A DNA stretch of 64,000 bases, from the NCBI GenBank assembly GCA_007922195.1, contig ML682029.1, positions 1,696,713 to 1,760,712 of the forward strand, read 5' to 3'. Below the pieces are notes generated by a model. It searched no databases. It worked only from the letters and a program-made list of their open reading frames with translations, and was not told the DNA's origin. Numbering within the stretch: the stretch's first letter is position 1; each line of letters starts with the position of its first letter. Made by a program: the position numbers and the translations under genes. The DNA comes from Podocnemis expansa (taxonomy: Eukaryota > Chordata > Testudines > Podocnemididae). Shown here piece by piece: positions 33,343 through 43,775 of the stretch.

Positions 33343-34280
33343 AGCTACCCCAGCCAGCTGCCATGGGGTGCCCACAGCACCTCCACCTTCACATAGACTA
33401 GCTGACCCAGGAAAAGAGAAGGGAGGAGGGGAGGAGGAAAGAGTGAGAGTATGGTGTGCGTGTTTATTAAAGCCATACAGTCTCTTCAGGGCTATTGTCG
33501 AAGCAAGCAGGAACATAGGATCTAGTTTGAATCTCACTCCTGCTAGCCTGTGGGCTGGAGGCTGTTCCGTTCAACAGCAATCTCCCTGCTCTTTGTGGTA
33601 AGGATCTAGATTTTTGTATTTCTCTAATCACTTCCACAGTCATCGCTCAGACACTACAGGAAGGGAACACATGGTTCTGCTGCTGCTATCTTACTTCTCC
33701 AGTCAAGTAGGGTAGGACTGCAAGTCAGGGAAGGGGTAATGGACAATATTTTTGTGGGTCTCCATAATTCCTTGATGTCATCCTCGAGTCCTCACTTCAC
33801 CCCTTCTCCCACCTCCCCTTTTCTTGCTGTGTCTGCAATATCCACTCCATCTCTTTAAAAGATCCCTATCACCCATGACTTCTTTGAATCTCATTCTCTG
33901 TATCTCCTGGCTCTCACAGAGACCTTCAGTCCTTCATCTGACAGTCTCTGCAGTTGTCCTCTAACCAAGGCATCCATCTCCTGCCTCACTGGGGAGCTGA
34001 TCCTGCTGAAGGAGGTTAGGCTTCACCTTACTTATTCGTGCTGCTCCCACCCATATACCACTTTTTCTCTTCTTGTGAACAAACAGCATTGTGTCTGATC
34101 CTGTTCTCTTCTTCTCCATGCTGGTGATACCTACTGTGAGTCTTGTGATACTTGGTATTTTCCTTAAGGCCCTAATTCCCAAAATTATGTGAGTACATGA
34201 GAATCTTGGGCTGGCAAGGAGGGTTACGAAAGCTATGCTTCTTGCTCTCATGGGTGATGAGAACTAATTCTTCTGCTCTG

Positions 34281-34797
34281 CTTAGCCCTGATTAGGCCTC
34301 AGCTGGAGTATTGTGCTGAGTTCTGAGTACCTCATTTCAGGAAAGATGTGGAGAAACTGGGAGAAAGTCCAGAGAAGAGCAACAAGAATGATTAAAGGTC
34401 TGGAATACTTTACTAAGGAGGGAAGATTGAAAGAGCTGGGTGGTTCAGTCTGGAAAAGAGGAGACACCTAACAGTGTTATGAAGAGGAGGGAGAAAAATT
34501 ATTCTCTTTAACCGCCAATGATAGGACAGCAGTGGGCTGAAATTACAGCAAGGGAGGTTTAGGTTCGACATTAGGAAAATATTCCTATCCATCAGCGTGA
34601 TTAACCACTGCAATAAGTCACCTAGGCATGTTGTGGAATCTCTGTCATTGAAAAAATTTTTAAGAGAAGGTCAGACAAACGCCTGTCAGGAAGAATGATA
34701 TAAGATGATACTTGGTCCTGCCATGAGTGCAGGGGATTGGACTCGATGACCTCTCATGGTCACTTCCAGTTTCTATGGTTCTATTCTTTGATTCTGT
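34281..34797 (+). mobile_element. CR1 LINE 3' part
   Basis: ctgattaggcctcagctgga, gtattgtgctgagttctgag, aggaaagatgtggagaaact ... ggattggactcgatgacctc and a tail. The same subfamily as 50713-51234. Confidence 0.85.
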
Positions 34798-35929
34798 GTG
34801 ACCCATGTGCGTCCTGAAGGCTCAAATAGCAAAGGAAATGTTTTCAAGCATGCAGTCCCATTGACAGTACTGGTTTTATTCTGCCACCCAAGCCAAAATA
34901 AAGACATGCGCCCCACCCCCAAGCAGAAAAGTTTTGAGTATTTGTAGTGGTGCAGGGGTTATCATTCTTCTCAGTTTCACAAGTGGAGAAACAAGAAAGC
35001 CAGGAGTAGCTGGAGAGTGGCTCGGGGAGGGGATATGGCAGTTACCTACTGCCATCAGCGACATGTGTGGCAGGCACCTGCTTCCTGGGATGCCGGGGGC
35101 AGTTGCAAGACTCCTGGCTGCAGGCAGCGACTGGGTGGGAGGGAGGCAGCTACAGCCTGCCTCCCAGCTGGGAGCACGGACCAGGCACGGGGTGGGTAGC
35201 TTGTGTGTGCTGGAATCTGGCAGGAGAAGGACAGCTGCCCCAGGATCACAGTTCCATGCAGGGAGGGCGGGAGAAGGCTGCATCCGCTCTTTATGTTTTG
35301 CTGCCTTAGCCAATTGCCTACTTTGCTTATAGCTAAGACCGGGTCTGATTTTTGCCCACTGATTTTCCCATCTGCTTATCTGACATGAGACCAGAATTTT
35401 GTGCTACCTGGCTTTGGAGGGGAGGTTACACAATAGTCATGGCTGATATTGACAGCATAGAAACAGACTCACGTGTAAAAAAAAGCTTAGTACGAATTAG
35501 CAGGACCCCTTGGTTAGTTTCAACTTCCATGCTTAGTTTGAACAAAGCCCTGGCATGACCTGAACTAAGGGTTACTTCAGACTAAAGAAGTTCAAACCAG
35601 CTGGTTAGTTCAAACTAGCCACGCATTCTAGTTCAAACTAAAACATTAGTTTGCACTAGAACACACAGCTAGTGCAAACTAGAAAGTCCAGGTTAGTTCG
35701 AACTAGCGTGAGGTTAGTTCAGAGTAACTTCGGGCTTATTTCGTTCGGACTCGTAAGCAATGCTTCCTCTAATTTTTTTCTAGGCTGTGTGTGCAAAAAA
35801 ATTTTTGCATGCGCAAAAAAATGCTGTGTGCACAAAAATTTTCTGTGCACGCTAACATAAGCACTGTTGCATTTTTTTGTGTGCACTTTATTTTGTTGTG
35901 TGCATGGGTTTCATGAGCACAGCTTAGAG

Positions 35930-36293
35930 CAGGGGTCTCAAGCTCAAATCACCACGAGGGCCACATGAGGATTAGCATGTTAGCCCGAGGGCTGCACCAC
36001 CGAAACCTTTTCATACAATAATATTGCAAATATCGGTAATGATAGTGTCGTTGTGGGCACTGTTCCCTCTAAGCTGTGCATGTGTGCTTGCGCACACAGG
36101 TCATGGAACCTGTGCACAGAAAAAAATCAGGTGCACACAAAAAATTTCAATAGTGCTAATATTGGTGCTCCCAAAGAAATGTTCTTGCGCACACAAAGAA
36201 ATTGTTTGCGCACTCAGTCTACGAGTAATTAGAGGGAACATTGGTTGTGGGCCACCGGAAAGCGCTTTAGGGGCCGCACGTTTGAGACCCCTG
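35930..36293. mobile_element. hAT MITE ('GGGGTCTCAAACTC' family), level 3, interrupted
   Basis: The ends are CAGGGGTCTCAAGC and GTTTGAGACCCCTG, with the exact duplication GCTTAGAG at 35922-35929 and 36294-36301. It is interrupted by a level-4 element and otherwise matches 10497-10706 and 60961-61148. Confidence 0.92.
36058..36243. mobile_element. hAT-like MITE ('TTCCCTCTAA' family), level 4, intact
   Basis: The ends CACTGTTCCCTCTAA and TTAGAGGGAACATTG are 15-bp inverted repeats with one mismatch. The exact duplication GTTGTGGG lies at 36050-36057 and 36244-36251. It is 186 bp with gcgcacac/gtgcacac runs, the youngest of the nest. Confidence 0.93.
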
Positions 36294-36349
36294 GCTTAGA
36301 GGCAACAGTGCTGCTAAGTCCGAACTAAAATTTTAGATGTAGACATCGC

Positions 36350-36413
36350 CTTGAAGACTAACATGTTTCTTCAGGATAAGCTTTCGTGGGCTGCAACCAC
36401 TTTGTCGGACGCT
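36350..36413 (+). repeat. short interspersed family fragment
   Basis: Reads ttgaagactaacatgtttct, tcaggataagctttcgtggg, ctgcaaccactttgtcggac: the middle part of the family, directly abutting the nest. Confidence 0.65.
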
Positions 36414-36599
36414 CTTTCCCAGCCTCCCTTTGCTCCCCCACCCTGAAAACCCAGTCCTTTATTGAAGTATGAGCAGCGACTGAAGGACGCTTGACCCTGG
36501 CTGGCCTGCTTCCCAGGGGCTGTGGTGGGAAATGAGGGGAACGAAATGTGAAATAAACACGGAGGCGTCATGGTGCGCAGCATATAACAGAGGGACCAG

Positions 36600-37350
36600 C
36601 AGTGGGCATCAATGCCTGGTACTGGAGCCTGGGCTGCAGGAGGGGCCAAGCTCCTGGCTCTCCTGCCCGCAGCCCCACAAATGGACCCTGGGGGAGGCAG
36701 CCGAGCCGGGCCCCTGTGCTGGCTGGGGGGACGGAAAACGGCTGCTCCCGCCCTCGTGCCGTGAGGGAGCCCGAGCAGCCGTTGCTCTGAGGCAGGGACT
36801 TTTCCCGCCTTTTTTCAGCGGTGACCGTTGGCCGCCAACGGCCACGTGCGCGCGCGGGGGAGCTGCAGGAAGAGGAGGCGGGGCTGAGGCGGCCCGCGCG
36901 CAAGGGGGCGGGGCCCGCCCGCGCCCTGGCAACGTCGCGCGGGGGCGTAAACAAAGGCGGAGGCCACGCCCACTCCCGGGCTCCGGCGCGCGCTCGGGGG
37001 CTGCGGCTCGCGCGGCGGCCGGCCAGGGTGCGTGTGCGCAGGCGCGGGCGGTGGGTGGGCGCTCGCCTTGCCCCGGGGCTGGCACGTGCCGCGTCTTTGC
37101 AGCCGGGCGCTTTTCCCCGTGCTGGGGGGCTCGCGGGTGACCTTGCAGGAATTGCACGCTGCCGCTCGGCTCGGGTGCAAGAAAGTGTCCTGGGAGCCAG
37201 TCGCCTCCTTTCCTCGCCTCCCGCTTTGCATTGCAACCGCGACGCTTCGCCGAGGCTGGGTGCTGGAGGAATTAGCCGGGAAAGAGGACGGCCGCACCCC
37301 CGTCAGCAATGCAGTTTGGAAGTAACAGGAGTCTTGCTAACTGTGAACTG
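36600..37350 (+). promoter_or_regulatory. SMKR1: CpG island, probable SMKR1 promoter
   Basis: A very GC-rich block dense in CpG, with several GC boxes (for example gaggcggggc and gggggcgggg). It is the only CpG island between STRIP2 and the SMKR1 coding exon, 4.6 kb upstream of that exon and on a strand-compatible side. Possible factor sites by eye are paired MYB-type words CCGTTG/CAACGG (36825-36841), an E-box CACGTG (36843-36848), a GGCAAC RFX half-site (36928-36933), GTAAACAA forkhead (36947-36954) and a near-consensus NRF1 site TGCGCAGGCGCG (37035-37046). Open frames of 160-220 codons on both strands are compositional. Confidence 0.7.
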
Positions 37351-37687
37351 TAGCAATTTAACAGAAATGTCGCGCATCTGCCCCCCACTCCCTTCCTGCC
37401 CGGTTTGCTCTCCGTGCAGTCAGCTGCAAAATGCAGTTTAGGTGTCGCCTCCACCCCCGTTCTTGCCTTTGATGATTTTCAGGCGGTCTCTGGCAGCACA
37501 GGAGAGCTCCAGCCGCAGAGGGAAGCGGGAAATCTGCCCCAGACATGAACAACTGGTGTAAATGATGCATCAGGTCTAGTTGTAATGTCCTGCAAGGAAA
37601 GGTGCTAGCCTGGTGTAGCTGACTGCACAGGACAAGTAGTTTGGGGGGAGCTGTTTTTGTTAGTTTCATTTTTCTAGTTCAGTAAAA

Positions 37688-37806
37688 AAACAACAAGGAG
37701 TTGTGTGGCACTTTAAGACTAACAGATTTATTTTTTGCATGAGCTTTCGTGGGAGAAGATCCCACTTCCTCAGATGCTTCGAAGATGGGTGAACTTACAG
37801 AAAGGA
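37688..37806 (+). repeat. short interspersed family copy (single)
   Basis: aacaaggagttgtgtggcac, tttaagactaacagatttat, gcatgagctttcgtgggaga, agatcccacttcctcagatg, cttcgaagatgggtgaactt. A clean reference copy of the 3' two-thirds of the family. Confidence 0.85.
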
Positions 37807-37855
37807 ATAGCTGAGCGTAGGGATGTGGGGGATAGAGCGCAATACCCACATAGTG

Positions 37856-38220
37856 CAATGGGTCCCAATATTTTCTCTGCTGTGGTCAGCGCCGTAACGA
37901 CAGCAGGGCCAACGGAGCAAAAGCAGCTTAATGGAGCTGCACTATTAAAGGGGCAGTTTTGCGGCACCGGCTCTAAGCACTGCTAATGGGAAGGGGCGCG
38001 TTCTGATCGGAAGCACCCCAGGCAGCAAAAACTGGTGTTATGGCTCTGGCTGTGGCACACCTTGCTACCTTTAATTAATTTGAGGCACACCACTATATCG
38101 TTGCCAGATGAACTCATGCATATTCATGAGCCAGTGAGCCAGTCCAGAGCTCTTTGAGTAGTTTTTCAAAAAATCTTGCGGCACACCTGCGTGCCATGGC
38201 ACACTGTTTGGGAAACACGG
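37856..38220. mobile_element. hAT MITE ('CAGTGGTTCCCAA ... GTGGCACACC' family), interrupted
   Basis: The left end is CAATGGGTCCCAATATTTT, the right end GTTTGGGAAACACGG. The flanks ACATAGTG/GCATAGTA agree at 6 of 8. The interior (ggcacaccactatatcg, gaactcatgcatattcatga) matches 45942-46150 and, reversed, 48676-48887. It is split by the insertion at 37887-38048. Confidence 0.75.
37887..38048. mobile_element. hAT MITE ('CAGMGCCRTAAC' family), nested
   Basis: The ends are CAGCGCCGTAACGACAG and CTGGTGTTATGGCTCTG, with the duplication GCTGTGGT/GCTGTGGC (7 of 8) at 37879-37886 and 38049-38056. It is the same family as 25804-25982 in the opposite orientation. Confidence 0.82.
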
Positions 38221-38239
38221 GCATAGTATAAGAAACCAG

Positions 38240-38310
38240 GGGTCTAGTTGTGCTTTTAAAGACAAACAGATTTATTCATAAGCTTTAGTGGAGAGAATCC
38301 CACGTTGTCG
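38240..38310 (+). repeat. short interspersed family fragment
   Basis: tgcttttaaagacaaacaga, tttattcataagctttagtg, gagagaatcccacgttgtcg: diverged but collinear with the family. Confidence 0.6.
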
Positions 38311-38767
38311 TGTAACCCACTGTACAATTTGTGTATTGCAGGATCCATCTTCAGGGCTTCATGCAGAGTCCATCTGGTCAGGTCAATAAAACAACTTACC
38401 ATGGTAATACAAAGTTAATTATTTTTGACTGTACAATTATATTTATTTATGCAGTAGATGCCCTATGACCTAACTGGGAATTGAGATGTTTACAGAATTG
38501 AATATCTCAAAATTAGAGTAGGAATGGAGCATAAATTAGCTTGCTGATTGTTCAGTGATAGTTTACACAAATGAATGGTAATGAATATAAACAATTAGCT
38601 GTTGCAGCCTAGCAGGTGCATTTCACTGCTTCCTGCAGTATTGTGTGAACATGTTCCATTGTCCTGTCATCATGGTGAGATAAACAGGTGTTTTTTCTTT
38701 AAAAGATCTGCATCTCTACTTCACCACCAAATCTGTCAGATCTTTTCAAAACTAGGATTTACACTGA

Positions 38768-38915
38768 GTTCCAAAGGGGCAGCACTGTTAGTCTAGTTCA
38801 GGAAAAGAAGCAAGGAGTCCTGTAGCACTTAAAGACTAAACAGATTTATTTATTACATTTTATGTGATAAATAAATCAGTTAGTCTTTAGTGCCACAAGA
38901 CTTGCACTGTACCAC
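38768..38915. repeat. short interspersed family, fold-back copy
   Basis: The head is ttccaaaggggcagcactgt, then tagtctagttcagg, ggagtcctgtagcacttaaa, gactaaacagatttatttat; it then turns back as ataaataaatcagttagtct, ttagtgccacaagactt. The centre is near 38861. Confidence 0.82.
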
Positions 38916-39064
38916 TTTCTTCTTGCCTTTCAGATTACTGTGAAGGTATTTCCAATGCATGGAAGGCATCAGAATGTGCAGGGGTGTCAAGATGCTCTTT
39001 ATTAACATCACTTTTGTTATGTTATATAGCTGGTGACTGCACTAGAGAGCAGCAAAGCTGAACA

Positions 39065-39316
39065 GATGCAGCTGTGCTGCCCTAATGTCTCTTGTGTAGC
39101 CACTCTTAAGCTGACAGGAGAGAGCTGTTCCATCAACATAATTAAACCGCCCCCAATGAGTGGTGGGGGCTGTGTCGCCAGGAGAGGTTCGTAGCACTGT
39201 CCACACTGGTGCTTGTGTCAGTATAACTTACCTCGCTGAGGGGGTGGGTTTTTTTCATATGCCTGAGCAACATAAGTTATATCAATGTCTGACTCTGTGG
39301 TGCTGTAGACATAGTC
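39065..39316. mobile_element. large palindromic MITE
   Basis: It includes gtataacttacctcgctgag and, inverted, tgagcaacataagttatatc around a gggtgggtttttttcat centre. A right end ctgtagacatagtc resembles the Harbinger-like ends of 2168-2409. No clear target duplication was found. Internal palindromy is typical of this widespread sauropsid MITE type. Confidence 0.55.
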
Positions 39317-41965
39317 TGGCTTAAGGAACTATGTTCAGCATACAGGAAAGTCAGTACACCCATGCTGTGGATGCATGTGAACTCTGCTCCTCACACAAGT
39401 AAATACTTGTATACATAAAGGGACAAAAAAAGGTTCATATAGTAACCAGTCATTTCTTAAGATCAGTTTTGATTCAGTTGGGGTTTCTGCTGTATTGTGA
39501 ATCTGAAAGGCTCATTTTCAAGGCAGATGAACACAACCTGACCTACCTAACTCATATTTTAAGACATGTGTGTGACTGCACCAGATTCTGCTTTGCCATA
39601 TTTGTAAGTAGGCAGTAAAGTATTACACTCATATCCGCAGAAAGAGGAAAAACAAGACCCCAATGGAAAATGCAGAGCACAGGCTGTAGAGGATGAAGGT
39701 TTGGGATAAACACTGCCAGTTACATGGCGAGCAAAGTGCTCACAGTCAGACCATCATGTCAGCGTAAGTGACAAACTTTCATATACACAGTAATTGTAAA
39801 ATGAAAATTCAGACCACTTAGGATCAATGAAGACTCCATTGCACTTCCCCCAAGAGTAGAAATGTCCAGCTTCTTTGGAGGGTGGCAAGGTATTGTGGTT
39901 TAAGATCCAAAATAGAACAGTTTCTTACATTTTGCTTGGACCTGTGATTTGTCTGATCTCTTGCCCTGGGAGATGAGGGAGGGCTGCAATCTGTTCAATG
40001 TCAAGCAAATGGATGCAGTTCTTAGATTCCTGGTAAGCTTGTAAGAGATCCCTAAATTGGAATCTTCTAGGCTACACTGCAACAGAGTATGACGATTTCA
40101 GCTTCCTGTTCTGTAGTTCAATTGAGAGACAGGAAGTGGGGACTCATCATCAGATGTAACAAAAGTGCTTCACTGCTGCTGGTGATTGTCGACAAGACAA
40201 GCAAAGAATTGGGTGGTCAGAAGCATCTATCACAAGAAAGGGAGCCAGTAGTGATGAGACAGTTGCCACCTCCCAAATAACTGCAGCTCCGTAACTACAT
40301 GCATTTACATATAGTGCCTTGAATCCTGAAGGATCACAAAATGGTGTGCACACTTTAGAACTATGGGCCAGATTTCCAACAGGAATAAAAAGCACACTTC
40401 AGAAATTTGCCAGTGCATCTCTTTTCAGGGCAGAAATGCATAGGAGTGTAATTCAGGAGGCTAGCTAGAGAGCTATCTACATGAGCCTTCATGAAATAAA
40501 TCGTAAACAGTCCATTACAAGGAGTACTTGACAAATTATAGCTGTCCGATTGCTATTTGTATTAAAGTCTGTCATGCAAAAAGGTGTCTGATTGCAAGCA
40601 TTTTGCTTTCCACATAATGGGCAGTGTTGTATCCCAAACCGTCATCCCCTACAGCTTGACTCTGTATTTTCCATTGGGGTCTTGTTTTTCTCTTTCTCAG
40701 GATGCTGCAAATTGAATCTGTGTTTCATTTGAGTTGTAGTTCCTCTTATTTTTTACCATATGTTCCTTCATGTCTGTGAGTGGATTGATTCACATGGACT
40801 ATATCACTGAGTTTGAATTTATGCCTCTCTTCTGTTGAGGGGTACTGAGACATAGAAGTACTTCCCAGGGTTCACGCTCAAAAATGTGGCATTTATATTC
40901 CTGTTCCCATAGCTAAAAGTGAAGTGATGACATTCATAATGTTTCTGACTGTGTCAGTCATTTGTTTCTCTTGTGCATCATCTTGTGCATTTCTTATGAA
41001 GGATATACTAATCCAGTCATTTAGTGGCACGTGTGAAATTAGCTAGATAACACATCACTAGTTGGGCAGTAATGCCAGGCTGCTCAGTGTGTAATGGTTA
41101 TGCTGTTTGGCATGAGGTCAAAGTCCGAGAGCCTTCAGTCACTTAGGAAATGTACGTATTCTTGCATACCTTTCCTCTTGAAATTGGTTCATCATTCCAT
41201 TTTCTGCACCCGTGCGGTAACCATAAAAATCACTTTTCCTTCTCATGGTATTTGCCTACCTTGAGGTATTTCCATATTTCCTCTGCATGTTTTCTCTAGA
41301 GGTTCTTGACCAAGTCTTTAAATATTCAAAATGACCATACACAGAAGATGTGTCTTCTGCACAGCACTGTGGGAGCTTAAGGCTAAAGACACATCCATTG
41401 ACTTTGACTGAAGTCTTTCCACTGACTTCATTAGGGTTTGGATCAGGTGAGTATTAAACAGATACTTATGCAGTGTACATGTTTTTGCAAAAGTGGATAG
41501 TTATGGTTTTGCTATTAAAAGAAGTATTTTATATTGTGGTAGCAAATGCAGTTCCCAGGTGGGTACTGTATCACCCTAGTTTATATGCTCGAGACCCACA
41601 GGCAAAGAGTAGGGGATGCTGATACAGCATCCGTTTTATGTGCTTCAGAATTACATTTTGGTGCATTATCTGTAGAAGATCCCAGTAAACACCTCTTCAG
41701 TTTTGATAAACAACTTTCATCCAGTGCAGCTAATTTTTTAAACACAGTCTGGAGCACTAATTGTGTGTGTAATCCATACCTAGGAAAGTAGTCTGTTGTC
41801 AAGAGGCCTAACATAACTGGGGGTGCTGTAGATCCCCATTTTGGTGCAGTAGTACAGCTGTATGTGGGAGCCCAGTACTGGATGATATGAGTAAGGTGGG
41901 ACAGACACAAAAATGATCCACATCTATTTGCAATCCTGTTTTTTGTTGTTGTTCTGTTCTCACAG

Positions 41966-42169
41966 GCAGGTAAAGGCAGCAAATCCAAACGCAGCAAATC
42001 CAAAGGGTCCAGGAAGAAAACAAAGAAGCCAGTGAGCGAAGTGGATATTCTTAGCCCAGCTGCCATGCTCAATGCCTACTACATTTCTCACAATGCTGCT
42101 GCCTGCCTGGAATTCCGTGGCTTTTCCTGGCCCGGCTCACCCAAGAAGAAAGGGAAGAAAGGAAAGTAG
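41966..42169 (+). CDS. SMKR1: SMKR1, small lysine-rich protein 1 (main/last coding exon)
   Basis: The acceptor gttctgttctcacag| is followed by 67 codons and TAG at 42167-42169. The product has a basic N-terminal tract ([19 protein letters not shown]), the core [20 protein letters not shown] then [19 protein letters not shown]. The human protein is about 65 residues with the same layout, including the [10 protein letters not shown] core and a Lys-rich tail, so this exon carries nearly all of it. No in-frame ATG precedes it in the exon, so the start codon lies in an upstream exon. An alternative acceptor 4 bp on (…gcag|gtaaag, 41970) would change the phase and suits a start of the form M-P-G-K. 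The gene follows STRIP2 on the same strand, as in human. The molecular function is poorly known; the composition suggests a nucleic-acid- or tubulin-binding basic peptide, which is inference. Confidence 0.88.
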   Translation, partial: AGKGSKSKRSKSKGSRKKTKKPVSEVDILSPAAMLNAYYISHNAAACLEFRGFSWPGSPKKKGKKGK

Positions 42170-42460
42170 TAATCAGGTGGGTGGATGGATGGATGGAAGT
42201 CAAGGGACCTATGATAAATCAAGCTCCACCATGAAAAGGAGAACCCTTGTTAAGGATTGAAAGCCAACTTATCACTCAGGTTTTTAACTCTTACGGTTTG
42301 TCATAATCACCGTTCAGGCCAGTGCCAAGACACTCAGTTATGGTTCAGGCATGAGACAGTAAATGTTAATTTAAGAGGCTTACTGTGCCAGTGCAATATT
42401 AACCGTGGCCATTCGTCTGGTAATTCTGGCAGCAAATAAAACGGTGCACCTCTGTGAGCA
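42170..42460 (+). other. SMKR1: SMKR1 3' UTR (probable)
   Basis: Runs from the stop to just beyond the poly(A) signal at 42435. It contains a short (ggat)n stretch (gtggatggatggatgg). The extent is inferred. Confidence 0.55.
42435..42440 (+). promoter_or_regulatory. poly(A) signal AATAAA for SMKR1
   Basis: A canonical hexamer 266 bases after the stop. A modest GT-containing stretch (tctgtgagc ... atgatgtgc) lies downstream. Confidence 0.55.
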
Positions 42461-43775
42461 ATTCTAATGATGTGCAGAGGGATTCATTTTGTACAGATAG
42501 CTGCTGCTGCTACTCTTGCTCCTAGAAATCAAGTCTATTCCCCGAAAGACGGTGCACATCAGTGCCAGTGTGTCTGCCATTGCTCAAATCCAGGGTTGCA
42601 AAAATGCAGCCTCAGAAGATGCAGCCCAGGGAGACTTCGTGTTCCAACATGCAGTGATCTCTCTTGATTGGAACATCCCGGCTGCAGACTATAAACTTCA
42701 TATTAAAGATCAGAGTGGTTAAATCAGCTCTGTTTTATGCCAGAATGCAGCCCTTGGGCTCCTGGCAAACTGCTAATCAGTCAACTGATGGACAAAGTTT
42801 GTGTATTTATGGCACATGTTTCTTTTATCACAGAGCTGGTTCAAGCACCTTTTGTTCCATCCATTCCTTTCTATAAGGCCCAAGGGTTGGTATGAAATCT
42901 GTTTTTTTTATCATCACAATTTCTTATGCATTACCAGCTTGAAGTAATAGATGATGTGTCAGGAACTGATGTGAATTGTGTGGGGAGTTAGGGGATGACT
43001 GGGTAGACGTGTCCTCCTTAGACAGGTGAAGAGGAGAGTCTTCAATGAGCCAAGGCTACAATGAAAGGGAGAAACTTCCCGACTCTCTAGGATGTTCAAG
43101 TGATTGCCAGCATGAAGATGCCATCTCAACTAGTCCTTCGTTGGGGTAGAGCCCCTTTGGCCACAGACTGAGAATGATTTCCAACTCTCTGAAATAGGGG
43201 AAAACTTGGTGCCCTTCTGAGTTCCAGGTAACATACTGTGACGAATGGGGTTACTTGGGCACTGTGGGTTGTGTGCTTGAGCTGGGCAGCCAGCTTTAGC
43301 AGGGTACTCCCTCCTCCAAACTTCCCAGTGCTGCACTCTCCCAGGGTCTCTTGCCGTGAGGCCAGACTCTTCACCTTGCAGGCCACGGGGCCTGAGGCCC
43401 TGATGGCCATCTGGGCGAGCTTGTCTTCTCTGACTGTACGTTTTAGGTGTTCACAACAACAGCTTCTAGTCAGCTTTCTCCAGTTGTTCTTCACTGCAGC
43501 TTTACTCCACAGAAATCTTCACTCCACACAATCCTCTGACCACCACGCCCAACACTGCCTCCCTGCTGCCTGCAACAGAGGCCTTTTTATCTACTGTGGC
43601 CAATCACCACAATTGGTGTCAGGTCCTCTAACTGGTCTCAGAGCAGCCTTGCGCTATGTACCCTGGAAACAGGGATTTATTAAGCCTGGGACTAGTATAT
43701 CTGCCTTCCAGCACCCTCCTTTAGCCCCAGCCCTACAAGCTGCCCCCAGCTACTCCCTCTCCATGCAGCTAGCTG
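42461..43775. other. intergenic, possible old LTR-type piece
   Basis: 42461-43220 shows nothing recognised. From about 43227 (tgtgacgaatggggttactt) to 43775 the sequence looks like an interspersed retroelement terminal region, but no partner end or duplication was found. Open frames here show no domain. Confidence 0.35.

Larger units (their letters stand above)
35758..36310. mobile_element. hAT-like MITE ('TTCCCTCTAA' family), level 2, interrupted
   Basis: The ends are CAATGCTTCCTCTAA and TTAGAGGCAACAGTG. The flanks CTCGTAAG (35750-35757) and CTGCTAAG (36311-36318) agree at 6 of 8. It was split by the next element at its right terminal repeat. Confidence 0.78.
32391..36349. other. intergenic, STRIP2 to SMKR1 promoter
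   Basis: It contains a folded short-family copy (33138-33342), a CR1 tail (34281-34797), a possible GC-rich hAT-like element (about 34863-35345, ends not proven by duplication) and the four-level nest (35441-36350). The stretches 32400-33130 and 33345-34280 show nothing recognised. Confidence 0.55.
35441..36350. mobile_element. outer MITE shell of a four-level nest
   Basis: The right end ttttagatgtagacatcgcc and an interior rich in agttcaaacta words match the MITE at 6235-6672. The left end near 35441 (ggctgatattgac) is decayed. It is interrupted at 35758-36310 by a hAT-like element. Confidence 0.65.
37351..41965 (+). other. probable SMKR1 intron
   Basis: It contains short-family copies (37688-37806, 38240-38310, 38768-38915), a hAT in a hAT (37856-38220) and a large palindromic MITE (about 39065-39316). 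From 39320 to 41960 no repeat was confidently named, apart from a weak palindromic block near 41397-41450. Confidence 0.5.

Noticed and set aside
34863..35345. Another GC-rich hAT element ending ctaagaccgggtctg
   Set aside because: The right end looks hAT-like, but the left end is uncertain and the flanking 8-mers do not match, so it is mentioned only as possible.
36568..37441. Open frames of 160-222 codons on both strands in the CpG island
   Set aside because: All are Arg/Ala/Pro/Gly-rich, overlap on opposite strands and show no domain. They follow from few stop codons in GC-rich DNA.
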